Below are positions 1 through 12,779 of a stretch of 64,000 nucleotides of DNA, one piece after another (within the stretch, counting starts at the first letter, position 1; every line of letters starts with the position of its first letter). The stretch lies in NCBI RefSeq assembly GCF_001659605.2, contig NC_035162.2:4855248-4919247 (forward strand). The letters are read 5' to 3'. Below the pieces are notes generated by a model, which saw only the letters and a list, made by a program, of their open reading frames with translations, searched no databases and was not told where the DNA came from. Both the position numbers and the translations under genes were made by a program. Source of the stretch: Manihot esculenta (lineage: Eukaryota; Streptophyta; Magnoliopsida; Malpighiales; Euphorbiaceae).

Positions 1-3000
1 AATGGAATGGGAAAGAGTAAGAGAAAACAGTTATAAACCACTGACTTGCATACATGCTCGGATTTATCATTTCTCGGGTGAAATGCTCTCCCAGCTTTGG
101 CATATGCTCCTTCACTAGCTGATCAAACTGAAAAAGATACTGTTGTACAAGGGGCAGTCCCGCCTAAAGCAAAAATGTAAAAATAGTAGATGAGGCTGCA
201 TGCTATTGGGCTCCAGCTCAAATAGTTAAAGGGCAGGAACCAGGTCTCATTTATAATATTACCAATAAAAGGGGAAGACAACATTAGATGAACGTTTGAC
301 ATAATAATAACTATAGGCAGTTCAACAATCATTAAGCAATTCCTTAGTACATGAAAGTGGTCATATTTCACTGAATAATTTGTAGATGGTAAAGTTTTCT
401 CCATGTTAAATACTTGACCAGAGTTCAATGCATCCACACAATCCCAAAAAATTTGTGAAGGTAAAACTATTTATGCCACATAAAGGAGCCAGCTTAGGCA
501 GGATTCCAACTAGATGATGTCCCTTTATTGATTTGTACATTCTTAGCCTTACACAAAAATCCAATAAGTACACAAGAAAAGCCAATTCAAAAGAACCATC
601 CATCTACAAGGGAGCACCCATAAGTGATACTTGATCATCCAGTATAAAAAAGGAGTTTAATTAGTCCACATCAAAATATGATTGTTATATATACAATTGT
701 GGGATTAAAATAGGATATATAATGAAAAAAAAAATCACGTAGTTTGATGCTGAATAGCACACTGAAAACCATCGAATGTTGAAGCCTTGGACTCATATCA
801 CTTAACATTGACATAACCTTATCCTATATATGATCTGCAGAACATTATTATTTTGCAGCTAGCAAATTTGAAGTCTAAAGTGCTTATGCGTTGCCACACT
901 ACAAGTGATAAGAAGATCTTTAAACAAGGAATTACCTGATATAAGCCTTCCATTGGAGCATGGACAGCTCCTTTCAGTAATGCAACCAACAACCAAAACG
1001 CATCCTCTTCACTCATATAGAGAAGCAATAAACCAGCTATGAAACCCATTCCCTATATTTTTGACAATTCAAATGTCATTCTTTCTTTAGTATCTTCAAC
1101 AAAGCAAATATAGGAGTAGTAAGACACTAGAGGCAGACCTGAACATATCCAACTTCTCTATCAAAGACTGAGTAAGCCTTCAAAACATTGTAGAGAGACC
1201 TTTGACCAGGTCCGTGTCTCTGCTGGAAGAAAACATGTGAAGGGAAGGTGCGAGAAATATCTCGAATTATATCCAGCTCTGATGCTGATGTCTCATATAT
1301 GACTAATTGCTGAAATACATGAATATAGTTTTATCAGCACAATGTGCAAAAGCACAGGTATTTGTGGGTGCACATGCAAATGCACAGAAAAGGAAAAGAG
1401 TACCAACAAAAAAAATTAGCACCAAAAACAAAATGGTCAACTCATCATCATAAATTGAGAACAAGCATTTCTTTTTTTATCAGTTTAGAATATAACTGAC
1501 ATGCATGCCACCTGTCCATCATCACTATCACAGCGATTCACTCTAAAACTCTAGAATCAAAGTTTAGTTTGCTATTGTAACAGACTTAAGAACTAGAGAG
1601 GTGCAGAAGACCTCGTTAATTCCATATCATTCCTGAAATACACATGTTGATCCCCCATTACCAATAAAATCAGAAATAGGATGTATGATTAAGCAATTAT
1701 CTGCTTTGTTCAGAAATAGAGTTAAAGACAGTTGATGCTACTGGTAAAATGTATACTGAATTTCTGTGTATATTGAATTCCTCAAAGTTTACCTATTAAC
1801 AACAAAAAACAAAAAACTGATTTCAGCCAAATATGTGTGCGTATGTATCTATTTTAAGAACAACACAGAGAGAGAACATTCAGTTCAGGCAAAATACATT
1901 TAAGAACATGTAATCAACAGCCAACTAGTTTCCCAAACAACAACTGCACAAGTTGTTAAGTTTTTTCATGTTTATTATATTGATAGTTAACATGAATAAG
2001 CATGATGAGACAACTTCAAACTAGTTTCTAAGGTCAACGCTTGTAAGACAGGATATGCATCAGGAAAGGAGATAATCAAAACATTAATGTCGTGGAAATA
2101 GTGCTTCCATAGTTAAGTAGAGTTCAGATACACAGCATATATCCTAATCACATACTCATATTACATAGATGTGAAGCACAAAGCTAAGACCTAGAACTTC
2201 AGCGACTGCACCTTGCAACCATGCCCCATTCAGAAAAATCCCAAGTGTAATCTATGACCTCAGCCTCAAATCTCGAATTCTCAATTGCATATTCACATAA
2301 GTTTTGACAGTTGAGATAAAATACTAAACTAGGAATACCATGTATTATAAATTCTGGTCATCTGATAATGATGTCCTTTTCATCCCTATAAGTTGCAATG
2401 AATAAAATAGAGACAAGGAATGAGAAGAGAGAACTCAATAAATATCTGAAAAATTAAACATAAATTCAGTTAAAGATAATTCAAGCAAACCCTTTTGCAA
2501 ATCAGAAACACCAATTCACCATTTACTTAAAAGGCAAGAAGAAGCATCAAGCTTATCAATCAACTAATCCATCCAAATCACTAAAAAAGGGGGAAAAAAA
2601 GACCTCATAAACCCCAGGATTCATCAACAGAAGGTCTCTGCTTCCAGAGATCAGCTGCCAAACAAGACCCCTTAAACAATCTGGAATTCCCTTCCTTATA
2701 CGTCTCTTAACCACATGAGATTTCCTCCTAACATAATGCTTCCAATCGCTTCCTCCAACTCCGATCATCTTCCTCCATTTCCTTATTCTTCTTTCCTCCC
2801 TGAAAAAATTTTATCCGTAACAAAAGATATGATTGATGTCTACTAGCATAGGAGAAAGATCAATTCATGAAGGTGAAACCATCGTATTCAATCCAGCTGA
2901 AATATGCAAATGATTCAATGGGGGGAAAAGGAAACAGTAAAAGGCACACCTTCCAAATTCACAGGCTGACCTGCCCTTGGTAAAGCCTTCAGGAGAATTG

Positions 3001-3092
3001 TTAAGCTCTTGCTTTACAAAGCCAAATCTGTCCAATTTTTTTGGTGAAGGGAGAGGCCCTGGTTCATGGTCATCTGTTCTTTGCTTTTCCAT
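1..3092 (-). CDS. TBC-domain Rab GTPase-activating protein (partial, 3' end outside window)
   Basis: Five exons join in frame on the minus strand: 3092-2950, 2799-2604, 1309-1139, 1052-936 and 163-1, all with GT-AG borders, giving 263 residues so far. After a short basic/proline-rich N-terminus come the TBC signatures. These are a region starting RKGIPDCLRGLVWQLISG, then the arginine-finger motif DIIRDISRTFPSH with the catalytic Arg, then GQRSLYNVLKAYSVFDREVGYVQGMGF (in pieces), and YASQWFITVFSYSFPF at the left edge. TBC proteins stimulate GTP hydrolysis by Rab GTPases in vesicle traffic, using an Arg and a Gln finger; the Gln of YVQG is present. I chose the ATG at 3092 because the upstream open frame has no ATG. 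A non-coding first exon may end near 3735. The exact Rab partner cannot be read from the sequence. Confidence 0.9.
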
Positions 3093-3739
3093 TCCAATTT
3101 CCACCAAGTTAAGGAAATTCCAACATGCCACATGGTGAGGCTCTATTTACTTGACATGGTGGTCATCTGACCAAGCTCATATCACTTGCACTGCCAAAAT
3201 CTGAAAAAGCCAGGGGTAGGGAAAACGCATTCATTCTACAGTTAACACATTGATGTGGAGATTGACAAGCCAACTTCAAATACCTTACAAGTTAACGGAC
3301 GGTTTGCAAAGCCAATTTAAGTATCAAACTTACACAATCAGTTGATTAAAATGAAAACGAAGAGAGACTGCAGCAACTGCAAATCTTAACTGCTACAAGA
3401 CAACGTAATTAAATGTTATCCACTAAACAACCATTAATAGGACTTTGAATAAAACCAATAACATTCTGAAATAACAAAATCAGACACAGAAATGCAAATC
3501 TCCCCATAAGAGACATATAAACAGAGCAAAAAGATGGGAATAAACTGGTAATGAAACATGAAAGAATGAGCAGAAAATTAAAAATTCAGAAATTTTTTCC
3601 TGCAGAAAACAGATGGCAACCCCAACGTAGTTGGTTACCTACTGGGTTAACAAAAACGTAAAGAAGAAACCCAAAAATGAAAAACCCATTCAACAATAAT
3701 GGCTAAAAAGTACAGAGATTTGTAGAAAACAAACCTATC

Positions 3740-4100
3740 TTGAGGAATCCGAGTCGGGGAATTACTAAAATTCTGATGATGACGATCTAAACTACACAAT
3801 ACTCCGTACTAATAGTCTAACACAGACAAAAACTTAATGCAATTGGAGAGCGCAGCGGGCAAATCTAATAGAACGCTGTAGGTAAATATGCAAGACTGGT
3901 AGTTTTCTTGCACCAATTGAAGCTTGTGGCGTGGCTTCCAAGTAAAAATATATTATCAATCGAAAACGAAAAGGAACGATAACGCAGGGAAACGGCAAAC
4001 GACTACTCGTTTTCACCTCTCTTATAGGCGGTTCAAAACGGCAACCAAGATGATGGGACGCGGATTACTTGGATTAATCGAGTTTCCCAGTTGTTTTTTT
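3740..4100 (-). promoter_or_regulatory. probable 5' leader/promoter region of the TBC gene
   Basis: The region lies directly upstream of the TBC gene and is less AT-rich than the spacer beyond it. A splice-donor-like site (minus strand, around 3734) suggests a non-coding first exon here. No clear TATA box was identified. A 16-base T run lies near 4096. Confidence 0.3.
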
Positions 4101-4109
4101 TTTTTTTTT

Positions 4110-5594
4110 TGAGTTATTCTCAGTTTTTAATCCCATGAAATACGTCATAATTAATTAATTATGATTAGATTAATATTATTATTGGTTTTGTGAATAATAA
4201 ATGACTTAAAGCTCAATTTCATGTTTAAATTAATATTATATTTTTAATATTTGTCTAAATTTTAATTAAAATTTAATTTAATTAAGAAATTAAGAAATTA
4301 AGAAATGAGTAGTTTATTTTTTATTCAATTGCATTAAATTAAAATCTGTAGATTGATTTAAATAAAAATTGAAATTGCACATCTAGAATAATCGACAAAT
4401 TGTTGTATGATTAATCAAAATGTTTTAATTTGTTTTTAAAATTTTCCCTTGTAATTAAGAAGTTTTAAAGCTTTTGAAATGCTTAAACTAAAATACAAGA
4501 AAATATATTTTAATTAATATAAACTTATTTATACTATTAATTAAAATAATAATTTAATATTTAATTCTATAATATATAAAAAAATTTTAATTAATTTTTT
4601 ATTTTAAACAATATATTAAAATATTGTTTAAATGTTAATAAAATCTAAGAATAATGGTAAAAGAATTCTGAATATGTTTTATTAGATAAACTCTAAACTA
4701 TAAAACTTTACTAATATATTATTTGTTAATCACTTAAATTTATTTATATTTTAGTATTAAATTGGATTGATAAATTTAAAAGAAATATCACATTATTATT
4801 TTAATCAACACAAAAATTAATATTTTAAAATAATCTAAATATATAATTATTAAAATATTTTAAATTTTATTAATTTTAACCATCACGCTCTCAATTTTTT
4901 TAATAAATATAATTTAAATTATTTTTTTATCTATTTAATTTTTAATTTTAATTTAATTTATTTATAATTTTAGATGATACATTTTTAATAATCAATAATT
5001 TATTTTTTAAATTTTTTTATATCGATAAGTATAATATTTTATGTAATTATTAATTATAGATATTGTGTTATAATAGAATCACAATTTTTACTATTTAAAA
5101 ATTAATTATATTTATTATATTTATTTTAATAGAGTTAAAATTTAACTATAAGTCTCTGTTTAAAAAAAAAAATTCAACTATAAGTCTAGTTAGTAAAAAA
5201 TAACAACGAAAATTTAAAATATGAATGTATTTTATATATTACATAATAAATTTATCATTTTAAATTTATTAAATAAATTATTAATTTTTAATTGAATCAA
5301 AATAAATATGATTTTAATTTATTAGAATTAATATTGATCACAATATTTATGATTTATAACGATATAAAAAATTATTAAAAAATAAATTATTAAATTTTAA
5401 AAATATATTATTCGAAATTATAAATAAATTAAATTAAAATTAAAAATTAAATAAAATTAAAATATTAATTTAAAATATATTTATTAAAATAAAGTTTAGA
5501 ATATAATTATTGAAATTGATAAAATTTGAAATTTTTTAAATAATTATTAATTATGTTAAAATATTAATTTTTAATATATGACTGATATTTATGT
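4110..5594. other. AT-rich intergenic spacer without recognisable gene
   Basis: This is long A/T-rich DNA with stops in all frames. Only short simple repeats are visible, such as an ATTAAGAA-type repeat near 4285-4310. I see no coding or RNA feature. Confidence 0.6.
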
Positions 5595-5603
5595 TAATTT
5601 TAA

Positions 5604-6153
5604 GGGTAATTTATGATTTAGTCTCTGGGTATTGCCATTATTAACAAATCAGTCTCTGTATTTTCAGAAATCTATTAAAATATCCTTATGTTTTATTTCC
5701 GTCAACGAAATAGTCCTTCTGTCCTATGTTCCGTTAAAATTAGATAAAGGAGGAGAGAGAAAATTTTTAAAATCCAATTTTACCCTCAAATAAAACCATT
5801 TATTTAGTCTTTGTATATTGTAATTATTAACAAGTTAGTTCTTACATTTTCAAAAATCTATTAAAATATTTTTATCTTTTTTCATATCTATTAAAATGTT
5901 CTTATTATTTTTTTCCATCAATGAAATAGTCCCTATCTTTTCTCACATCTATTAAAACATCCTTATCGTTTATTTAAGTCAACGAAATAGTCCCTCCTCA
6001 TCGTTTCTTTCTGTCAACGAAATCTTCTCTCCCTATATTTTTAGAAATATATTAAAACATCCTTATTGTTTCTTTTTATCAACAAAATAGTCCCTATCTT
6101 TTCTTTCCTCCTCCTCCTCCTCCTCCTCCTCCTCCTCCTCCTCCTCCGAAAAA

Positions 6154-6184
<31 letters not shown>

Positions 6185-6680
6185 AAGAGAAAGAAGAAAA
6201 AGAAGAAGAAGGAGAAGAAGAAGAAGAAGGAGAGAAAGAAGAAAAAGAAGAAAAAGAAGAAGAAGAATGAGAAGAAGAAGAAGATAAAGAAGAAAAAGAA
6301 GAAAAAGAAGAAAAAGGAGAAGAAGCAGAAGAAGAAGGAGAAAAAACAGAAGCTGAAGAAGAAAAAGGAGAAGAAGCAGAAGAAGAAGAAGCAAAAACAG
6401 AAGAAGCAAAAACAGAAGCTGAAGAAGAATTGATGAAGAAGAAAAGGAAGGAGTTGAAGCAAAAAGAAGAAGAATTGATGAAGAAGAAAAGGAAGGAGGA
6501 GGAGGAGAAAAATAATTGGGGGTAATTTAGTCTTTTACTATATTTTTAACGGCAAAAATAGACAGAAGGACTATTTCGTTGACGGAGAGAAAACATAAGG
6601 ATGTTTTAATAGATTTCTGAAAATACAGGGACTGACTTATTAATAATGGCAATACCAAAGGACTAAATTGTAAATTACCC
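5604..6680. mobile_element. Mutator-like non-autonomous DNA transposon (MULE/MITE) with long TIRs and 9-bp TSD
   Basis: The ends form long inverted repeats. The left arm (5604 to about 5736) starts GGGTAATTTATGATTTAGTC, and the right arm (about 6545-6680), read in reverse, starts GGGTAATTTACAATTTAGTC. They stay alignable for roughly 130 bp, sharing TATTGCCATTATTAA, CTGTATTTTCAGAAATCTAT and GTCAACGAAATAGTCCTTCT. The direct repeat TAATTTTAA flanks it at 5595-5603 and 6681-6689. A 9-bp target duplication with TIRs over 100 bp is typical of the Mutator superfamily. There is no transposase. The interior holds further diverged copies of the arm (about 5800-6100) and a long GAA/TCC tract. Confidence 0.9.
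6104..6505. repeat. (TCC)n/(GAA)n polypyrimidine-polypurine tract
   Basis: About 43 bases of TCC repeat (6104-6146) switch to about 350 bases of interrupted GAA/AGG repeat on the same strand. Arginine/glutamate- or leucine-rich open frames over this stretch are products of the repeat and not genes. The tract is inside the Mutator-like element. Confidence 0.9.
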
Positions 6681-6689
6681 TAATTTTAA

Positions 6690-7090
6690 TGATTAAATTT
6701 AATGATAAAATATAAATAAATTTAAAATATATTAATTAACTTTTTAAAATTTAAATAGATTAAAGTTTTTTTTGCTATTATCTTTAAAATTTATTAACAA
6801 GTATTTGTTTTTATTATTTAGTTATTATAATATAAAAAAAATTTATTAATTTTATAAAAATAAATTAATTAATCTTTTTATTTTTTAATATTTAATTATT
6901 AAAATAAATAAATAAAATTTAAAATATTAATAATATTTTAATATATTTTTTTAAAATTATAAGATATAAGTTTTCCAGGATTAAAATTGATTTTTCGCCT
7001 TAATTCACCCCCAAAACTCCTTATCCTGCAACGGTATAGCCTAAAGTATCCTCCAATTACCGAACGCTTACGAGAATCTAAAGAACCATC
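6690..7090. other. AT-rich spacer, then promoter-proximal DNA of the FTSHI3-type gene
   Basis: The first part is AT-rich with no gene. From about 6990 the composition becomes GC-richer, as expected for the promoter and leader of the downstream plus-strand gene. A splice acceptor-like site (TTTTTCAG ending at 7410) just before the start codon suggests an intron in the 5' UTR. Confidence 0.4.
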
Positions 7091-7414
7091 CACGGTTAAC
7101 ACGTGGAAAGATTATATGAGCCGTCGGATCTTCTTGTAAACCCGAAGGTCTCCATTATCTTCCCGTCTTGGCAGACCAACGGGGCATTCCCCAGTTTTCC
7201 TATCCATTTCAACAATCAGATGAAACTAGGTAAAGTAGCCATCTTTTCTTCTTATCCTCCTCTTTCTTTCTTTGTTGACTACTGGTCCAAGTTTTCCTAA
7301 TTGGTTGGTTGCACAAATCCAAGTGATAGAATCATTACATTAATGGGAATCATTAGATTTTTTTGGTAGAAAGTTGCTGGTTTACTGCTGCTGCTCTTAT
7401 TATTTTTCAGAGAT

Positions 7415-10400
7415 ATGGCTACTTTTTCTGTTGTTTGTAATAATGGGTTATTGATTAGTAAAGAAAATTTAGTTCATAGTGGAAAGGCCAAGCCTTTGAG
7501 GAGATACACAAGTGTTTGTTATAATTCAGTGGGAGCTTACACTTTTAGCAATTCCCAAAATTTTATGCTTTCTAGGAATAAGTTTAGGTCGCTTCATCAT
7601 GGAAATAGTGAAGTTCCTTTATTGGGGTTTTGTGTTTCTTGCAAGTCTCAACGTGGGTTATCTTGTCATAACAATACTGGGCCATTGATAATGAGGGGAG
7701 ACAGAGGAAATGAACGAAGACATTTGGGAAAAAGAGTTACTACTGGTTTGAGAAAGCGATTTTCATTGAGATTGCGGCCAAGATTGCGGCTATTGATGAT
7801 AAGATTGAAAAGAGTTTCAGTGAGGTCAATGTTAAATGATTTTGGAATGTTCTTGAGAAAGAATATAAAGAGACTGATGCTTTATTCTTCAATTTCTCTT
7901 GCACTGGGGATATGCTACTTGTTCTTGAGATTAACTACATTGCCATCTCCAAAGATTGTTCCATATTCGGATTTAATAACAAGCCTTCAAAATGATTCCG
8001 TTTCAAAAGTTTTACTCGAAGAGGGGTCTCGTCGGATTTATTACAACACAAAATCTCAGGGCATTGAAAATTTTAAAGATGCAGAAGAAAGATCTCCAGG
8101 GATAGATGTTTCAAATGAGAATGCAGCTGGTCCAGCTGCAACAGGAAGTATTGCGAGTACTGCTGGCCACAAATCAAATATGGATATATTGAAGAAGTTT
8201 TCAGGGTCTCGAGCTTCTACTCCCGAGTGGAAGTTTTCCACTAGGAAAATAGACCATGATGAGAAATTTCTTCTTAGTTTGATGAGAGAAAAGGGAACCG
8301 TATATAGCTCAGCCCCTCAATCAGCATTGATGTCAATGAGGAATACATTGATAACCATAATATCTCTCTGGATCCCTTTAACTCCTTTGATGTGGCTTCT
8401 GTATCGTCAACTTTCTGCTGCTAATAGTCCTGCAAGAAAGCGGAGACCTAATAATCTGATGGTTAGTTTTGATGATGTGGAGGGCGTTGATGCTGCTAAG
8501 GTGGAGCTTATGGAGGTAAGCACATCATATCTTCATGTTATATAGGATAAAAAAATCTTTGTTCTTTATTATATTGTTGAAACATTGTCGCATTAGTGGC
8601 TCAATGTGGAGATGATGAGAGGGAAGTGTGGATGAAAATGTTATATGCTTGTCAAATGCTTTAAATCTTCAGGCTTGAGCAAATAAGATTTATTACTTTT
8701 TTTGGGCAAATATCGAGTAGACTACCTTTTGGGGTGTAGCCTTTTGCCCTTCGGCTAAAGCTGGAAGGTGCATCTGTGAAAAAAACCCAAAGGCTTCTTT
8801 TTTCGCAGCTGAAGTTTTGTTGCTTGTTTTCATGTAGAATCATGAAGGCATGCTAAGAGCTATGATGAAATTTGTAATATTGTAAACAACTCATTGTTAA
8901 GAATTGCTGGGCACATTTCGAATGTCCAACTACTATGGTTAAAATTACTAAACTTACCCAAACCCTTGATATATGATGAAAATTTCCTGGAAATACATCA
9001 AATAAAAGTAGTCATATATTAATTCCTTAACCTAGAATTTTCCTTGGTGTCTCGGCCATTATTGCTGAATTAAGGATTCAAAGGGTTCATATAGATTTTG
9101 ATTCATGGTGGAATGCATTGAACATTTGACAGTTGTATCTGTTCTCTCCTAATACTGATATCAACTGTTGATAGGGAGTAAGGAATTAATTCTTCTGAGA
9201 ACACCAAAGTGCATTATTCTCTGTTAATGAACAGTTTATTAATGTTTGTATGTGTCAAAGGGTGTTAAAAGCTTTTATTTGGATTTTATGGGGATAGAGC
9301 AATTCTGCAAGAAATGAGAAAGATTTAGCTAAGGAACTGGGTGGACATTCCTTATCACCCTTCTCCTTCTAATTAGCTTGACATCTCCTAGATGTGCTCT
9401 AAGGGAAATCTCTTTACCTAGAAAATTTATCAGAAATATTGTTACTGACTTAGCATAGTCATTGCGCCATTGTTTGGTGCAACGACAAACTTCTTGGCCT
9501 TGCTACTACATGCATGCAAGTTCAAGCATTAAGAGCAGCTGGCTTCATGCTAAAATGCTGAAAGATATCACTATTTCAAAATTCTATATGCTAGGAGTCT
9601 AGGATCCCACCTTTGTATGAGTGGGATAATAGCTGGTTTAATGACTTTCTCTACTTTCATTTGTACGCTTCAAAATGGCTAATGGATTTCTTTGATGGAG
9701 AATATGGAATGGATCAAATTTTATTTATCTGCCATCAAATATTTCCTAATTTGGAATTACTAAATCTTATATGCAATGGTAATGGTGGGTCATAAATTTA
9801 CCTCTCTGCATCACGCAAGACAAATTGAATTCACTTGAACTTTCCCCCAAGTTATGCATCTGCATTTCTATATGAAATACTGTCTACCTGCTCATCTTTT
9901 TATATTGGTATAAGTTGTAGGAGCTTATTGATCTGCTCTAAAACTGGTTGATAAAGAACAGGATGGAGTTTTTGAGATTTTCAAATGTAAAACTGGAAGA
10001 GCTTTAAATATTTTGTTTAGTGTCTGAGACAAATTTAATATTTTTTTAGGTTTCTCGATTTCTGTTATACTCAACAGTCTATTGTTAGTTCACTGGCTCT
10101 CTCAAGTAATTCCTTTCGCTGCTGTTAATTAATCCAATTCATGTTTGTAGATAGTTTCATGCCTGCAAGGAGCTACAAACTACCAAAAACTGGGAGCAAA
10201 GTTACCTAGAGGCGTGTTGCTGGTTGGTCCCCCAGGAACAGGAAAAACATTGCTGGCCCGTGCGGTTGCTGGAGAAGCAGGAGTACCATTTTTCAGTGTT
10301 TCTGCCAGTGAATTTGTGGAGTTGTTTGTTGGAAGAGGAGCAGCTCGCATTAGAGATCTCTTTAGTGCAGCAAGGAAATGTGCTCCATCAATTATATTTA

Positions 10401-11536
10401 TTGATGAACTTGATGCAGTTGGGGGGAAACGTGGTAGAAGTTTCAATGATGAGCGTGATCAAACACTGAATCAGGCAATCTCCACTTGCATCATTCAATA
10501 ACATTTGCTATGCTTTGACAGACTCCCAGATTTAATTGGTCTATTTCATTATTTTCAAGGAATTTCATTCTACAGAATATTATATAGCCATCCAGAATAT
10601 CAAGTATTGTTGAAATTATGGAGTTATATTTTAAAATTGATAACAGGGGATTGTTTTTTTTTTTTGATGGTCTAATAATTAACATGGCATAAGAGTATCA
10701 TTGCGTGAACTTTTAATAATTTTTAAAATATTTTTCTACAGTTCTTTAAAAGTTTCACGTAGTGTCGCTCTTAATCCTCTTTAATTATGGAAATTTCCTC
10801 TTAAGATTTTGAATGACAATAAATTTCTTGCCCTCATCCTGGCTTTCAAATCTGTTTCCACCTTTGCAGTTGCTGACTGAAATGGATGGATTTGAGTCAG
10901 ACATGAAAGTGATTGTTGTGGCAGCAACTAACAGGCCAGAAGCATTGGATCCAGCCCTTTGTAGGCCTGGTCGATTCTCAAGAAAGGTACTTGTGGGAGA
11001 ACCTGATGAAGAAGGAAGGAAAAAGATATTGGCTGTTCATTTGAGAGGAGTTCCCGTAGAAGAGGACACAGATATCATTTGTGATCTAGTTGCTTCTTTG
11101 ACAGCAGGTTTTGTAGGAGCTGATCTGGCAAACATTGTCAATGAAGCTGCTTTACTTGCTGCTCGGAGAGGTGAGATTTAAATCCCCTTTCTCCAAGAAC
11201 AATGATGTTTAATCATCACGGGTCATTTTATATGTACCCACTTTTCACATCTTTTTCTTCATTTAGTAACCTGCTTCCTTACTTGACTTCATATTTTGAG
11301 CAGCACATTTTAAAACAACACTTTTGGGTTTTACAGGTGGTGAGACTGTAACAAGGGAAGATATAATGGAAGCTCTTGAAAGAGCTAAGTTTGGGATCAA
11401 TGATAGGCATCTGACGCCCAATGCAATAAGCAAGGAGCTGGGGAAACTCTTTCCATGGATACCCTCTATACTGGGAAGGAATGACACAGGACAAGATGGT
11501 TTGCAGGGGCCTATGGGTTACCAAACTCTGAGCTGA
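7415..11536 (+). CDS. FTSHI3: inactive FtsH-like AAA protein, FTSHI3 type, chloroplast
   Basis: Four exons (7415-8515, 10151-10474, 10870-11170, 11337-11536) encode 641 residues. The basic, Ser-rich N-terminus fits a transit peptide. Hydrophobic segments near residues 155-172 and 311-332 are probable membrane helices. The AAA module has Walker A GPPGTGKT (about 393-400), Walker [12 protein letters not shown] (about 448-458) and a second region of homology with [18 protein letters not shown]. The protein stops soon after the AAA lid (ending GPMGYQTLS), so the whole M41 peptidase domain with its HEXXH zinc site is absent. This matches the short FTSHI3 members of the plastid inner-envelope FtsHi group, which are thought to act in protein import or unfolding without proteolysis. 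Intron 1 is 1.6 kb. Intron 2 appears to use a GC donor. Confidence 0.92.
10475..10869 (+). other. probable GC-AG intron in the FTSHI3-type gene
   Basis: The conserved protein runs DERDQTLNQ straight into [10 protein letters not shown]. The only join that gives this is CAG at 10472-10474 followed by GCAATC, to an acceptor TTTGCAG ending at 10869. The donor dinucleotide is therefore GC. GC-AG introns are a known minority class in plants. Confidence 0.75.
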
Positions 11537-11539
11537 CCA

Positions 11540-12490
11540 AGTATGTTTACTTTCTTAGTACTTCCACTGTGATTCATGAATCATGATTGATCTTTTTGTC
11601 ATTTTTTCCTTCACCTGCTCTTTGTAAGCTCAAGTTTACGGGTTTATTGGCCATCATTCTTCAGGTCTTTCTATGGACTGAATGTTTGAAAAGGTTTTAT
11701 TTCTATTCATCACTTTATATCCAGAAATATATTCAGCGCAACTACTGCATGTTTCTTTTTTTTTTTGTTGGTGTTCATGCCATGGATGCAGGAATCAACA
11801 TCTAAATGTTTGCTCAAAATAGGTTTAAACTTATTGTTAAAGGCTATTGACTCTATTCCTTTTCATCATCTCCTATAAAGAGAACGAGCACATTTGAATT
11901 CATTCATTCTCATTTTACTGATTAATGTGATCAAAGCAAAGAGGACATGCAAACTGTGATGCAAGTAATGCTGGGATTCTACTTTAGCCATGCCACTGAT
12001 TATTCTATTGGCAATATATTGCACTAATAAATATTCCTCTTACAAAGTGCTCAACAGCAAAAACTGGCGGAAGTATCCTATTGATTGCATGATATCAGTT
12101 CATACCAGTGGAGTATGTTTGTTTTTGTGTGTGTGTGTGTGCGCGCACACGTTTTTTTCTCCCCTTTATGTACCTTTGAAGATCTAATTTTATGGAATTT
12201 GGCTAGCTTGGTATTAGCAGGAATTGAATTACAGTTATGAAGAACTCTTTTTCTTGATTCCTTTCCTTTATGAATGAACAATTTTTGGAGCATTAGGAAT
12301 GCAACTTGTCACTGTATTTATGGTCATGGATTTTCTGGTGGGCTTACTTGTAATTTTTCCATAATGATTCTGATGAGTTCAACTTGCTATTGCAATAATG
12401 TTGGTTATTGATTATTGATTCTTTAAATTGTGGCTGGATCTCTTCCATCTTCTTGGAGACTTTCTTCTCCTTTTTCTCTGTAATTTGTTC
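11540..12490. other. intergenic DNA downstream of the FTSHI3-type gene
   Basis: This probably includes the 3' UTR. A (GT)n run followed by GCGCGCACAC lies near 12130-12150. I see no further coding sequence here. Confidence 0.5.
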
Positions 12491-12492
12491 AA

Positions 12493-12735
12493 TTAAGATT
12501 TAAGAATTGCATTTCCTCCTTGATTCAGTAATTTGCAATGTGGCAACAACTTGCTTCTTTCCTTTGCAACAGCAATGGAGGGTTCACCATCCATTACATC
12601 TACACAAATAGAAAATGCTTGTAACCTGGATAATTGTGCTTGGAAATCAATTGCATATTGCCCCTCTTCAACAGCTCTTATGGTCAATGCTGGAACTCTG
12701 TTTTGTTGCCGAAACAGAATTCAGAAGCTAGTTAG
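12493..12735 (-). pseudogene. short coding-like fragment, family not recognised
   Basis: On the minus strand an open frame reads through ALTIRAVEEGQYAIDFQAQL and continues SRLQAFSICVDVMDGEPSIA before a stop. The amino-acid composition looks protein-like, unlike the surrounding spacer. No start, flanking exon or full domain could be joined to it. It may be a relic exon or a gene fragment. I could not assign a family. Confidence 0.25.
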
Positions 12736-12779
12736 AACTGATGAAAGACTAATAATATAAAATACATAACTTGATTTGC

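Noticed and set aside
3834..4112. Open frames on both strands upstream of the TBC gene
   Set aside because: Basic, low-information translations in a probable promoter/leader region.
6041..6462. Long Leu-, Phe- and Arg-rich open frames on both strands
   Set aside because: They come from translating the GAA/TCC repeat and have no protein-like composition.
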